A stretch of 16,177 nt of DNA from Bacillota bacterium (GCA_023418835.1 JAEZYW010000123.1:1-16177), one strand, 5' to 3'; numbered from the stretch's first letter, positions 1 to 6,770 are shown. Notes: generated from the letters alone by a model not told the origin. Made by a program: numbers and translations.

Positions 1-135
1 TTATCCATATTTTTCGAAGGCAGAATTTAATACCTAAATGATATTGACATATCAATTTTAGTATGCAAAAATTTAAGCAGAAATTGTATTACACGATCTC
101 TACAAAAGCACTAGGATACAATTTTAAATTAACAT
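1..135. other. No recognisable gene; AT-rich edge region
   Basis: All six frames are broken by stops here. The + strand frames at the left edge close at 28-30, 35-37 and 39-41, so the tail of a + strand gene could lie in the first 40 bases, but it is too short to identify. A 24-codon frame at 63-137 has no ribosome binding site and resembles nothing known to me. A weak inverted repeat (TGATAT 39-44 / ATATCA 49-54) is present without a T-run. I see nothing else. Confidence 0.5.
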
Positions 136-176
136 AAAAAATGTATCGTCTATCTTAATCAGGATAAGCCGATACA
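136..176 (-). terminator. Probable intrinsic terminator (- strand)
   Basis: TGTATCG (142-148) pairs with CGATACA (170-176), and an inner CTTA/TAAG helix (154-157/165-168) extends it. Read on the - strand, the stem is followed directly by six T (complement of the A-run 136-141). It lies downstream of the small membrane protein at 316-528, beyond a first terminator at 201-244, and so looks like a back-up stop for leftward transcription. Inferred from sequence alone. Confidence 0.55.
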
Positions 177-200
177 CAAAATATTTTACACTACCAATTA

Positions 201-244
201 AAAAGTCTAAGAGTTTAAACTTTGTTTTTCTCTTAGACTTTTTT
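201..244. terminator. Bidirectional intrinsic terminator
   Basis: A 13-bp perfect stem, AAAAGTCTAAGAG (201-213) with CTCTTAGACTTTT (230-242), encloses a 16-nt loop. On the + strand it runs into T239-244. On the - strand the A-rich 5' arm supplies a T-run. It is 72 nt past the stop of the - strand gene at 316-528, so its clearest job is ending that transcript. It could also block rightward read-through from the left flank toward the ribosomal promoter. Confidence 0.8.
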
Positions 245-315
245 AAGACTATAGACATGGATTTAAGAAATATCTTCTATTTATATATTCCAAATAATTG
301 CGTATCTATTTAGAT

Positions 316-528
316 TTAAATATTTTCTAGATTATTTTTGCCAATTAGTCTAATGGTATTTCCAACAAATATAAGTACTAGTCCTATTAAAATTGTGGTT
401 AGATTTCCAATTCCGCTCATAACCATTGAAATTACTGATGTAAATAAAAATACAATTCCGATTCCAGATGTAATAATTCCCAAGGTTTTAATTATTTTAT
501 TTTTTCTTATTTTTTCATTGTCTTTCAT
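316..528 (-). CDS. Small two-helix membrane protein, function unknown
   Basis: This is a 70-residue protein I do not recognise. It has a charged N-terminus (residues 1-14, many Lys/Asn/Asp) and two hydrophobic stretches, at about residues 15-37 and 42-63, consistent with two transmembrane helices in a hairpin, followed by a short polar tail. There is no signal-peptidase site, cysteine pair or catalytic motif. The ATG at 526-528 is supported by GGAGT (complement of 539-543), with a somewhat long 10-nt spacer, and a plausible extended -10 promoter lies at 595-603. It is transcribed away from the ribosomal operon and ends before the terminator at 201-244, so it is probably monocistronic. A frame on the opposite strand (338-631) overlaps it but has no ribosome binding site. 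It could be a small orphan membrane protein; no function is assigned. Confidence 0.6.
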   Translation of the reverse strand: MKDNEKIRKNKIIKTLGIITSGIGIVFLFTSVISMVMSGIGNLTTILIGLVLIFVGNTIRLIGKNNLENI

Positions 529-594
529 AGTTTATTTTACTCCAAAAAAATTATTTTTTTTAAAAAATTTGTTGATTTCTTCTATATATATGTT

Positions 595-603
595 ATTATA
601 TCA
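595..603 (-). promoter_or_regulatory. Possible extended -10 promoter for the small membrane gene
   Basis: On the - strand the sequence reads TGATATAAT (complement of 595-603), a TG-n-TATAAT extended -10. No good -35 hexamer is seen 17 bp upstream, which extended -10 promoters can tolerate. The 5' leader would be about 60 nt and includes an A/T-only stretch (544-570). It would be divergent from the rpsJ promoter. Confidence 0.4.
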
Positions 604-621
604 CAGCAACGTATTTTACCG

Positions 622-682
622 AAAAATATAGGCGAAAAAATGTAAAAAATTACTTGCTTTAGAAATGATTCTGTTGTATAAT
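622..682 (+). promoter_or_regulatory. Promoter of the S10-spc-alpha operon, with UP-like A-tracts
   Basis: TTGCTT (654-659) and TATAAT (677-682) are separated by exactly 17 bp, matching the sigma-A consensus, with transcription expected to start near 689. Upstream A-tracts at 622-626, 635-640 and 644-649 fall roughly where an UP element would contact the alpha C-terminal domains, fitting a strong ribosomal promoter. It is the best promoter in the window and would give a 5' leader of about 220 nt before rpsJ. Confidence 0.8.
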
Positions 683-689
683 AATCGTT

Positions 690-911
690 GCGTAAAAATT
701 ATGCGTTGACGCAGAAGGTTGCTTAATTTATGATTCTCTACTGACAGCAAAGAGAGATAAATCAGACTTTAGGGGAATTTCTGCTGAGTATGTTCGATTT
801 AAAATCGAGCGACTTATGTATTGCTGTTTTTTTAACCGGCAAGTTGTGAACACCCGGTTGAGTGTATCGGCAAAACTAAGTCCTAAGTGTAACTTGCGAT
901 AGGAGGAAAAT
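690..911 (+). promoter_or_regulatory. Structured 5' leader of the S10 operon, candidate autoregulatory RNA
   Basis: These 222 nt between the promoter and rpsJ contain many complementary segments. A hairpin pairs GTTCGATT (792-799) with AATCGAGC (803-810, including a G-U pair). TCTCT (735-739) pairs with AGAGA (751-755), extended by TGAT/ATCA (731-734/761-764). AACCGG (834-839) pairs with CCGGTT (854-859). CAAGTT (840-845), in the loop of that last helix, is complementary to AACTTG (891-896), giving a possible pseudoknot ending 4 nt before the AGGAGG at 901-906. ACAGCAA (744-750) can pair with TTGCTGT (821-827), which runs into seven T (827-833). Part of the same segment can instead pair with TGCTG (782-786) or TTGCT (719-723). 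In enterobacteria the S10 leader is bound by L4; whether this unrelated-looking leader responds to L4, S10 or another protein is unknown. A role in regulation is inferred. Confidence 0.6.
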
Positions 912-1223
912 ATGTCAAACACACAAAAAATTAGAATCAGATTGAAAGCTTATGACCATGAATTAGTTGATTCTTCTGCACAAAGAATCGTAGATGCGGT
1001 TAAATCTACTGGTGCTGAAGTTTCTGGACCAATTCCACTACCAACAGATATTGAAATTGTAACAATTCTTAGATCTGTTCATAAACACAAAGATTCTAGA
1101 GAGCAATTTGAACAAAGAACTCACAAAAGATTAGTGGATATTCTTAATCCAAATCAAAATACTGTTGATTCTTTGATGAAATTGAATTTGCCTGCGGGCG
1201 TTGATATTGAAATAAAGTTATAA
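912..1223 (+). CDS. rpsJ: 30S ribosomal protein S10
   Basis: S10 (uS10) is part of the 30S head and in many bacteria also pairs with NusB in transcription antitermination. The 103 residues match the family's usual length. The signature VSGPIPLPT at residues 37-45 and the basic stretch [18 protein letters not shown] at about 57-74 are clear. The ATG follows AGGAGG (901-906) with a 5-nt spacer. It is the first gene of the cluster, behind a long structured leader, and is followed by the largest gap in the cluster (70 bp to rplC). The genes that often precede it (rpsL, rpsG, fusA, tuf) are not here. Identification is secure. Confidence 0.98.
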   Translation: MSNTQKIRIRLKAYDHELVDSSAQRIVDAVKSTGAEVSGPIPLPTDIEIVTILRSVHKHKDSREQFEQRTHKRLVDILNPNQNTVDSLMKLNLPAGVDIEIKL

Positions 1224-1250
1224 TTTGTTAATAGAATTATTCCTTTATAT

Positions 1251-1270
1251 GATTGCGAGAAATTGCAATC
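1251..1270 (+). promoter_or_regulatory. Hairpin between rpsJ and rplC
   Basis: GATTGC (1251-1256) and GCAATC (1265-1270) form a perfect 6-bp stem with an 8-nt loop. It sits 12 nt before the GGAGGTG ribosome binding site (1283-1289) of rplC, within the only large gap of the cluster. There is no T-run, so it is not a terminator. It may be an RNA processing or translation control site; that is inference. Confidence 0.4.
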
Positions 1271-1293
1271 CGCTATAATTTTGGAGGTGCGAA

Positions 1294-1920
1294 GTGAAGT
1301 ATATTATTGGAAGAAAAATGGGTATGACCCAAATTTTTACTGAAGAAGGAAATTTAGTTCCAGTTTCAGTAATAGAAGTAGAACCACAAGTAATAGTTCA
1401 AAAAAAATCCATTGAAAGCGATGGATATGAAGCTTTACAAGTTGGTTTTGGTGAAGGAAGAAAACATAAAATGACTAAGGCTATGGTCGGTCATTTCGAC
1501 AAAGCTGGAGTTGACTATAAGAAGTATTTAAAAGAAGTGCCAGTTGAAAGTACTGAAGATTACAGTATTGGTGACGAGTTAAAAGCAGACGTTTTTGAAG
1601 CTGGAGATTTCGTTGATATTTCAGGAACTTCTAAAGGAAAAGGAACTCAAGGTGTTATAAAAAGACATGGTTTCTCTAGAGGAAGAATGTCTCACGGTTC
1701 CAAAATGCACAGAACAGCTGGTGGTATGGGAGCAAGTGCTTACCCAGGAAAAGTTTTCAAAAACCACAGAATGTCTGGAAAAATGGGAAATAGACGAGTT
1801 ACTGTACAAAATCTAGAAGTTATTAGAGTTGATGCTGATAATAATTTCATTTTAGTAAAGGGTGCTGTACCAGGACCTAAAAAAGGAATTTTGTACATTA
1901 AAGAAACGGTTAAGAAATAA
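1294..1920 (+). CDS. rplC: 50S ribosomal protein L3
   Basis: L3 (uL3) binds 23S rRNA early in 50S assembly, and its long loop reaches toward the peptidyl transferase centre. The 208 residues match the usual length (E. coli 209). The N-terminus IIGRKMGMTQIF and the family signature FSRGRMSHGSKMHRTAGGMG (residues 127-146) are plain, followed by PGKVFK and a basic beta-barrel segment. In place of the GQNQ that carries the methylated glutamine in E. coli L3, the sequence reads GASA at about 146-149, so that modification site is absent. The start is GTG at 1294, chosen because the protein begins at the conserved position and GGAGGTG lies at 1283-1289. It is followed 15 bp later by rplD. Confidence 0.98.
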   Translation: MKYIIGRKMGMTQIFTEEGNLVPVSVIEVEPQVIVQKKSIESDGYEALQVGFGEGRKHKMTKAMVGHFDKAGVDYKKYLKEVPVESTEDYSIGDELKADVFEAGDFVDISGTSKGKGTQGVIKRHGFSRGRMSHGSKMHRTAGGMGASAYPGKVFKNHRMSGKMGNRRVTVQNLEVIRVDADNNFILVKGAVPGPKKGILYIKETVKK

Positions 1921-1935
1921 GGAAGGAGGATCTAA

Positions 1936-2559
1936 ATGCCTAAAATTAACATGATAAATATGAAGGGCGAAAGTGCTGGGGAAATTGAATTAAATCCAGA
2001 AATTTTCGACGTAGAAATAAATGAGCATGCTGTTTATACAGTAGTAAAGAACCTTCTTGCTAACAGAAGACAAGGTACACACTCTGCAAAAACTAGAGCT
2101 GAAGTTCGCGGTGGAGGTAAAAAACCTTGGAGACAAAAAGGTACTGGTAGAGCAAGACAAGGAAGTATTAGATCACCACAATGGAAGGGTGGAGGAGTTG
2201 TTTTTGCTCCAAAACCAAGGGATTACAGCTATACTACACCTAAGAAAATTAGAAGACTTGCATTGAAATCTGTATTGACTTCTAAAGTTCAAGAAAAAGA
2301 ACTTATCGTAATTGATAGTTTAAGCTTAGATAGTCCAAAGACAAAAGATATGGTCGAGATTTTAAATACAATCCAAGCTGACAAAAAAGCTTTGATAGTA
2401 ATTCGAAGACCAGATGAAAATATCATCAAAAGTGCAAGAAATATTCCTACAGTAATGACTACAAATGCAAACACTTTAAACGTTTATGACATATTAAAGT
2501 ATAACTCATTGATCATTACAAAGGATGCTCTAGATGAAATTGAGGAGGTATTCGCATAA
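1936..2559 (+). CDS. rplD: 50S ribosomal protein L4
   Basis: L4 (uL4) binds 23S rRNA and lines the peptide exit tunnel. In E. coli it also represses its own operon by binding the S10 leader. The protein is 207 residues (E. coli 201). The extended tunnel loop is visible at about residues 45-95 ([19 protein letters not shown], then a Gly/Arg-rich stretch and [13 protein letters not shown]), followed by the globular C-terminal half. The ATG is preceded by AAGGAGGA (1923-1930). Its TAA stop shares one base with the ATG of rplW (TAATG at 2557-2561), so the two are probably translationally coupled. It is the first suspect for acting on the structured leader at 690-911, but no binding site can be read directly. 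Confidence 0.98.
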   Translation: MPKINMINMKGESAGEIELNPEIFDVEINEHAVYTVVKNLLANRRQGTHSAKTRAEVRGGGKKPWRQKGTGRARQGSIRSPQWKGGGVVFAPKPRDYSYTTPKKIRRLALKSVLTSKVQEKELIVIDSLSLDSPKTKDMVEILNTIQADKKALIVIRRPDENIIKSARNIPTVMTTNANTLNVYDILKYNSLIITKDALDEIEEVFA

Positions 2560-2849
2560 TGGAAAAGTATTACGAAATTATTAGAAGACCCATTATCACA
2601 GAAGAATCCGTAGATCAAATGGAAGAAAATAAATATACTTTCGAAGTTAGTAAAGATGCTAACAAAACTGAAATCAAAAGAGCTATAGAGCACATATTTG
2701 ATGTAAAAGTTGAAAAAGTATATACACAAAATAGACGTGGTAAGTTAAAAAGACAAGGCGCAACTTCAGGAAGAAGACCAAATTGGAAAAAAGCAATTGT
2801 TAAATTGACTCCAGATTCCAAATCAATCGAATTCTTTGAAGGAATGTAA
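2559..2849 (+). CDS. rplW: 50S ribosomal protein L23
   Basis: L23 (uL23) sits at the exit of the peptide tunnel and is the docking point for trigger factor and signal recognition particle. The 96 residues are typical. The family pattern is seen in [11 protein letters not shown] near the N-terminus, the [20 protein letters not shown] segment at about residues 25-44, and the [12 protein letters not shown] loop that follows. The start codon overlaps the rplD stop by one base, and the ribosome binding site GAGGAGG lies inside rplD at 2542-2548. rplB follows after 21 bp. Confidence 0.97.
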   Translation: MEKYYEIIRRPIITEESVDQMEENKYTFEVSKDANKTEIKRAIEHIFDVKVEKVYTQNRRGKLKRQGATSGRRPNWKKAIVKLTPDSKSIEFFEGM

Positions 2850-2870
2850 TAGCTAGGAGGTTACAACAAA

Positions 2871-3707
2871 ATGGCGATTAAAAATTATAAAGCAACGACT
2901 CCTGGTAGAAGAAATATGTCAGTTCTTTCCTTTGAAGAATTAACAAAGGTTAAACCAGAAAAAAGTTTAACTACTTCTTTGAAGAAAAAAGCTGGAAGAA
3001 ACTTCCAAGGACGAATAACTGTTCGTCACCATGGTGGCGGTGCCAAAAGAAAATATAGAATTATAGATTTTAAAAGAAATAAAGATGATATACCAGGAAG
3101 AGTAGCGTCAATCGAATACGATCCTAATAGAACATCAAATATAGCTTTAATAAATTATCTAGACGGAGAAAAGAGATATATCATTGCTCCAGAGGGATTA
3201 AAAGTTGGGGATGAAATAGAATCTGGTCCTACAGCTGACATTAAAGTTGGAAATGCTCTACCTTTAAGAAATATTCCAGTAGGTACTACAGTTCATAACG
3301 TAGAACTTATGGTTGGTAGAGGCGGACAATTAGCAAGAAGTGCTGGTACATCAGCGCAATTAGTTGCTAAAGAAGATAGATATGCTACATTAAGATTACC
3401 ATCTGGTGAAATGAGAATGGTATTAATGGATTGTAGAGCAACTATTGGTGAAGTAGGTAATGCTTCCCACGAGCTTGTTACAATCGGAAAAGCTGGAAGA
3501 AATAGACACAAAGGTATTAGACCTACAGTTAGAGGATCTGCAATGAACCCAGTAGATCACCCTCATGGTGGTGGGGAAGGTAGAGCTCCTATCGGAAGAC
3601 CATCTCCTTCAACTCCTTGGGGTAAAGCTAATACAATTAAGACTAGAAATAAAAACAAAAAGTCTAACCAATATATCGTAAGACAAAGAAAAACAAGAAA
3701 GAAATAA
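2871..3707 (+). CDS. rplB: 50S ribosomal protein L2
   Basis: L2 (uL2) bridges the subunits and supports the peptidyl transferase centre. The 278 residues compare with 273 in E. coli. The RNA-binding signatures [13 protein letters not shown] (residues 51-63) and [19 protein letters not shown] (225-243) are intact, including His230, which corresponds to the E. coli His229 linked to peptidyl transfer. The basic C-terminal tail ends RQRKTRKK. The ATG follows TAGGAGG (2854-2860) at a longish 10-nt spacing. The AAGGGGGA ribosome binding site of rpsS overlaps the stop codon. Confidence 0.98.
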   Translation: MAIKNYKATTPGRRNMSVLSFEELTKVKPEKSLTTSLKKKAGRNFQGRITVRHHGGGAKRKYRIIDFKRNKDDIPGRVASIEYDPNRTSNIALINYLDGEKRYIIAPEGLKVGDEIESGPTADIKVGNALPLRNIPVGTTVHNVELMVGRGGQLARSAGTSAQLVAKEDRYATLRLPSGEMRMVLMDCRATIGEVGNASHELVTIGKAGRNRHKGIRPTVRGSAMNPVDHPHGGGEGRAPIGRPSPSTPWGKANTIKTRNKNKKSNQYIVRQRKTRKK

Positions 3708-3719
3708 GGGGGATATAAA

Positions 3720-4013
3720 ATGGCAAGATCCTTAAAAAAAGGACCATTCGTTGATGATCATTTGATGAAAAAAGTAGATGCGTTAAACGAAACTAACAAA
3801 AAAGAAGTCATCAAAACTTGGTCAAGAAGATCTACAATCTTTCCAGAGATGATTTCTCACACAATAGCAGTTTATGATGGTAGAAAACATGTACCAGTTT
3901 ATATAACAGAAGATATGGTTGGCCACAAATTAGGCGAATTTGTTCCAACAAGAACTTTCAGATCCCACTCAGATAGAGATGCAAGATCAGAAAGAACTAC
4001 AGGAATTGAATAG
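3720..4013 (+). CDS. rpsS: 30S ribosomal protein S19
   Basis: S19 (uS19) forms a complex with S13 in the 30S head and contacts the A-site tRNA region. The protein is 97 residues, a little longer than the common 91-93 because of a short C-terminal extension. The conserved N-terminus [15 protein letters not shown] and the signature [16 protein letters not shown] near the C-terminus are both present. The ATG lies 12 bp after rplB. GGAGGT for the next gene, rplV, directly follows its TAG stop. Confidence 0.98.
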   Translation: MARSLKKGPFVDDHLMKKVDALNETNKKEVIKTWSRRSTIFPEMISHTIAVYDGRKHVPVYITEDMVGHKLGEFVPTRTFRSHSDRDARSERTTGIE

Positions 4014-4024
4014 GAGGTATAGAT

Positions 4025-4360
4025 ATGGAAGCTAAAGCAATAGCAAAATATGTAAGAATATCACCTCTTAAAGTTAATTATATCTGTTCAGAAATTCGCG
4101 GAATGCACGTGGATAAAGCTTTGGCAATGTTAAAGTTGACTCCAAAAAGAGGCGCTAAAGAACTGGCTAAAGTTTTAGAATCTGCGATTGCAAATGCAGA
4201 ACATAACTTACATTTAGATAGAGATAACCTTTATGTAAAAGATGCCAATGCAAGTGATGGTCCTACTATGAAAAGAATCAGACCTAAAGCAAAGGGAATG
4301 GCTTATCCGATTTTAAAAAGAAGCAGCCATCTTAGCGTAGTAGTTGCTGAAATAGAATAA
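4025..4360 (+). CDS. rplV: 50S ribosomal protein L22
   Basis: L22 (uL22) binds all domains of 23S rRNA, and its beta-hairpin forms part of the exit-tunnel constriction with L4. It is 111 residues, typical for the family. KYVRISPLKVN at the N-terminus, ANAEHN near residue 57, and the hairpin segment GPTMKRIRPKAKGMAYPILK followed by SHLSVVV match the family closely. No insertion or deletion is seen in the hairpin, the site of some macrolide-resistance mutations. GGAGGT at 4014-4019 precedes the ATG. Confidence 0.97.
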   Translation: MEAKAIAKYVRISPLKVNYICSEIRGMHVDKALAMLKLTPKRGAKELAKVLESAIANAEHNLHLDRDNLYVKDANASDGPTMKRIRPKAKGMAYPILKRSSHLSVVVAEIE

Positions 4361-4375
4361 TTAAAGGAGGATACA

Positions 4376-5107
4376 ATGGGTCAAAAAGTACACCCACACG
4401 GGCTTAGAGTTGGAGTTATTAAAGACTGGAGTTCCAAATGGTACGCAGAAAAAAAAGACTTTGGCGATTTGCTTGTTGAAGATAATAAAATAAGAGAATT
4501 TTCTAAAAAGAAATTATATATGGCTGGAATTTCAAAAATTGATATTGAAAGAGCAGCTAACAAAATAAAAGTTACTGTTTTCACTGGTAAACCAGGAATG
4601 GTTATTGGTAGAGGTGGAACAGGAGTAGAAGAGTTTAGATTAGAATTAGAGAAACTTACTGGAAAAAGTGTTGTAGTTAACGTTGAAGAAGTAAAATATC
4701 CAGATTTAGACGCTCAATTAGTTTCTGAATCTATAGCACAAGCACTTGAAAGAAGAATCTCATTTAGAAGAGCTATGAAACAAGCTATGCAAAGAACAAT
4801 GAGAATGGGAGCTTTGGGTATTAAAACTCAAGTTTCTGGACGAGTTGGTGGAGCTGATATGGCTAGAACAGAAGGATATTCTGAAGGAACTATCCCTCTA
4901 CAAACATTAAGAGCTGACATCGATTACGGCTTTGCAGAAGCAGACACAACATACGGTAAATTAGGAGTTAAAGTTTGGATTTATAAGGGAGAAGTTCTTC
5001 CTGGACAAAAGAGTGCTCCACCTATCCAACCAAAGGTTAGAGATGACGACCGTAGGAAAAGAAGAAAAAGAAGACCAAGTAATAGAAATCAAAACCAAGG
5101 TAATTAA
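4376..5107 (+). CDS. rpsC: 30S ribosomal protein S3
   Basis: S3 (uS3) lies at the mRNA entry pore of the 30S subunit and takes part in mRNA helicase activity. The 243 residues slightly exceed E. coli (233). The N-terminus [13 protein letters not shown] is canonical. A type II KH domain spans about residues 38-106, with the GRGG loop at 78-81. The C-terminal domain includes [16 protein letters not shown] and [12 protein letters not shown]. The last 22 or so residues form a very basic, Arg/Lys/Asn-rich tail, longer than in E. coli. The ATG follows AAAGGAGGAT. Its stop codon lies in the loop of a small inverted repeat (5094-5113). Confidence 0.98.
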   Translation: MGQKVHPHGLRVGVIKDWSSKWYAEKKDFGDLLVEDNKIREFSKKKLYMAGISKIDIERAANKIKVTVFTGKPGMVIGRGGTGVEEFRLELEKLTGKSVVVNVEEVKYPDLDAQLVSESIAQALERRISFRRAMKQAMQRTMRMGALGIKTQVSGRVGGADMARTEGYSEGTIPLQTLRADIDYGFAEADTTYGKLGVKVWIYKGEVLPGQKSAPPIQPKVRDDDRRKRRKRRPSNRNQNQGN

Positions 5108-5113
5108 CTTGGT
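5094..5113 (+). repeat. Inverted repeat spanning the rpsC stop codon
   Basis: ACCAAG (5094-5099) and CTTGGT (5108-5113) can form a 6-bp hairpin with an 8-nt loop that contains the rpsC TAA (5105-5107). It ends 7 nt before the AAGGAGGA site of rplP. It has no T-run and so is not a terminator. It may be chance, or a weak brake between rpsC and rplP translation. Confidence 0.35.
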
Positions 5114-5136
5114 GTTGGGGAAGGAGGACATGCTTA

Positions 5137-5580
5137 ATGTTAATGCCTAAAAGAGTAAAATACCGTAGAGTTCACAGAGGTAGAATGAAAGGTAAAGCAT
5201 CACGTGGAAATACAATTACCTATGGAGAATACGGTTTACAAGCTATGGAACCTAGCTGGATAACATCAAATCAAATAGAAGCCGCAAGACGTGCAATGAC
5301 AAGATACACTCGTCGTGGTGGTAAGATATTTGTTAAAATATTTCCCGATAAATCAGTAACACAAAAACCTGCAGAAACTCGTATGGGTTCTGGTAAGGGA
5401 TCACCTGAGTATTGGGTAGCAGTAGTTAAGCCTGGAAGAATAATGTTTGAAATGAGTGGTGTTTCTGAAGCAATTGCAAGAGAAGCAATGAGACTTGCAG
5501 CTATGAAATTGCCAATCAAAACTAAATTTGTGAGAAAAGAAGACCAGGTACAAGAGGATGGTGGAACTAGTGAAGACTAA
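5137..5580 (+). CDS. rplP: 50S ribosomal protein L16
   Basis: L16 (uL16) organises the A-site region of the 50S subunit. The 147 residues are near the 144 typical of Firmicutes. The N-terminus [19 protein letters not shown] and the signature [19 protein letters not shown] (residues 82-100) are intact; Arg82 aligns with the E. coli Arg81 that is hydroxylated there. Three ATGs lie close together at 5130, 5137 and 5143. I chose 5137 because AAGGAGGA (5121-5128) is 8 nt away and family members begin MLMPKR. The last bases overlap the start of rpmC. Confidence 0.97.
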   Translation: MLMPKRVKYRRVHRGRMKGKASRGNTITYGEYGLQAMEPSWITSNQIEAARRAMTRYTRRGGKIFVKIFPDKSVTQKPAETRMGSGKGSPEYWVAVVKPGRIMFEMSGVSEAIAREAMRLAAMKLPIKTKFVRKEDQVQEDGGTSED

Positions 5581-5776
5581 TGAAATTCGTAAATTGTCAC
5601 AAGAAGAGCTAGAGAAAAAGGCAATTGATTTAAAAACTGAGTTGTTCAATTTAAGATTTCAATTAGCCACTGGACAACTTGATAATCCTAGCTATATAAA
5701 ATCAGTAAAGAAAGATATAGCCCGTGTAAAAACAATCATGAGAGAACGTGAATTGGGCATCAGGAAGGAGGCTTAA
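5570..5776 (+). CDS. rpmC: 50S ribosomal protein L29
   Basis: L29 (uL29) is a small two-helix protein near the tunnel exit, next to L23. Starting at GTG 5570 gives 68 residues beginning [18 protein letters not shown], which lines up with the normal start of the family (MKxNEIRxL). Later comes the conserved [15 protein letters not shown] segment. An ATG four codons earlier (5558) would add MVEL, but it has only a poorly placed ribosome binding site. GGTGG at 5560-5564 suits the GTG. Either way the gene overlaps the end of rplP (by 11 nt with the GTG), implying coupled translation. The family identity is certain; the start is less so. Confidence 0.93.
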   Translation: MKTNEIRKLSQEELEKKAIDLKTELFNLRFQLATGQLDNPSYIKSVKKDIARVKTIMRERELGIRKEA

Positions 5777-5782
5777 TCTTAA

Positions 5783-6037
5783 ATGGAAAGAAATCAAAGA
5801 AAAACCAGAATAGGTAAAGTAATAAGCGACAAAATGGACAAAACTGCCGTAGTTGCTGTTCAAACTGACTCAATTCATAGACTTTATGGAAAACATATGA
5901 ATAAAACTAGTAAGTTTAAAATACACGATGAAAACAACGAGTGTGGTATTGGTGATGAAGTCTTAATTATGGAAACTAGACCACTTAGCAAAGACAAAAG
6001 ATGGAGATTAGTTGAAATAATTAAAAAGGCGGAATAA
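5783..6037 (+). CDS. rpsQ: 30S ribosomal protein S17
   Basis: S17 (uS17) is a primary 16S rRNA-binding protein with an OB-fold. The 84 residues match E. coli in length. The pattern [19 protein letters not shown] at the N-terminal third and the [19 protein letters not shown] signature in the C-terminal third are clear. The ATG is preceded by AAGGAGG (5765-5771), which lies at the end of rpmC, with an 11-nt spacer. rplN follows after 27 bp, a gap with no hairpin that I can find. Confidence 0.97.
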   Translation: MERNQRKTRIGKVISDKMDKTAVVAVQTDSIHRLYGKHMNKTSKFKIHDENNECGIGDEVLIMETRPLSKDKRWRLVEIIKKAE

Positions 6038-6064
6038 GCCTATCGCGAAGATTGGAGGAACTAT

Positions 6065-6433
6065 ATGATACAAGTAGAAAGCCGCCTAAAAGTAGCTGAC
6101 AACTCTGGTGCTAGAGAAGTTTTAGTAATCAAAGTCCTTGGTGGAACAAAAAGAAGATATGCCAACATCGGCGATGTAGTAACTTGTTCTGTAAAACATG
6201 CAATACCAGGTGGAGTTGTTAAAAAAGGCGAAGTAGTAAAAGCGGTTGTAGTAAGAACTAAAAAAGGAATTAATAGACCTGATGGAACTCTTATCAAATT
6301 TGATGATAACGCAGCAGTTATTATTAAAGAAGATAAAAGTCCAGTGGGAACACGTATTTTTGGACCTGTTACCAGAGAATTGAGAAATAAAAACTACATG
6401 AAGATTATTTCTCTAGCTCCAGAAGTACTATAG
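6065..6433 (+). CDS. rplN: 50S ribosomal protein L14
   Basis: L14 (uL14) lies on the 50S interface and contacts L19 and 16S rRNA. It is 122 residues, the standard length. The N-terminus [19 protein letters not shown], the central [20 protein letters not shown] stretch and the C-terminal [13 protein letters not shown] block are all as expected. The ATG follows TTGGAGG. This is the first gene of the classical spc part, but no separate promoter is seen before it, so it is likely co-transcribed with the S10 part. Confidence 0.98.
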   Translation: MIQVESRLKVADNSGAREVLVIKVLGGTKRRYANIGDVVTCSVKHAIPGGVVKKGEVVKAVVVRTKKGINRPDGTLIKFDDNAAVIIKEDKSPVGTRIFGPVTRELRNKNYMKIISLAPEVL

Positions 6434-6444
6434 GAGGAGTTAAG

Positions 6445-6753
6445 ATGCGAATAAAAACCGGTGATACTGTTATAGTAATAGCAGGAAAAGAAAAAGGAAA
6501 AACAGGTAAGGTTCTCAGAACTCTTCCAAAAGAGAACAGAGTGATAGTAGAAAATCTTAATATGATTACTAAACACATGAAAATGAGAGGACCTAACCAT
6601 CCAAGTGGAATACAAAAAGTAGAGGCACCTATTCACGTTTCTAACGTAATGTATTACGACTCTAGTAGCAAAAAAGGTACTAAAGTTGGATACAAGATTG
6701 AAGGAGACAAAAAAGTAAGAATAGCTAAATCTACAGGATCAAAAATAGACTAA
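6445..6753 (+). CDS. rplX: 50S ribosomal protein L24
   Basis: L24 (uL24) is an assembly-initiating 23S rRNA-binding protein near the tunnel exit. Its 102 residues are typical. The KOW motif is visible near the N-terminus ([20 protein letters not shown], about residues 4-23), followed by [14 protein letters not shown] and the [15 protein letters not shown] segment. The ATG follows AGGAGGAG just past the rplN stop. It should not be confused with the second KOW-domain gene of the window at 11980, which lacks the rest of the L24 pattern. Confidence 0.97.
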   Translation: MRIKTGDTVIVIAGKEKGKTGKVLRTLPKENRVIVENLNMITKHMKMRGPNHPSGIQKVEAPIHVSNVMYYDSSSKKGTKVGYKIEGDKKVRIAKSTGSKID

Positions 6754-6770
6754 GACGGGAGGAGGTAAAT

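Noticed and set aside
44..72. TTGACA (44-49) as a -35 box
   Set aside because: No acceptable -10 lies 16-18 bp downstream, and the hexamer is in a short inverted repeat.
63..137. 24-codon + strand frame starting at ATG 63
   Set aside because: It has no binding site, no recognisable sequence and runs into the - strand terminator region.
338..631. 97-codon + strand frame opposite the small membrane gene
   Set aside because: It has no ribosome binding site, its hydrophobic composition follows from being antisense to a membrane gene and an A/T-run, and it reaches into promoter DNA. The - strand frame has a binding site and terminators.
834..897. Rightward attenuator: terminator at AACCGG/CCGGTT
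   Set aside because: No T-run follows the 3' arm; the T-run precedes the stem. It fits translational better than termination control.
728..922. 64-codon - strand frame covering the S10 leader and rpsJ start
   Set aside because: It is antisense to the structured leader, has no recognisable domain, and its start lies within rpsJ. Leader structure explains the sequence better.
1274..1279. TATAAT before rplC as an internal promoter
   Set aside because: The -35 region is poor, and the start point would fall in the rplC ribosome binding site, giving a transcript unable to initiate.
2057..2266. Alternate-frame ORF inside rplD, and similar frames inside rplC, rplB, rplP, rpsK and others
   Set aside because: All lie within highly conserved ribosomal genes in the wrong frame or strand, without supporting binding sites or family resemblance.
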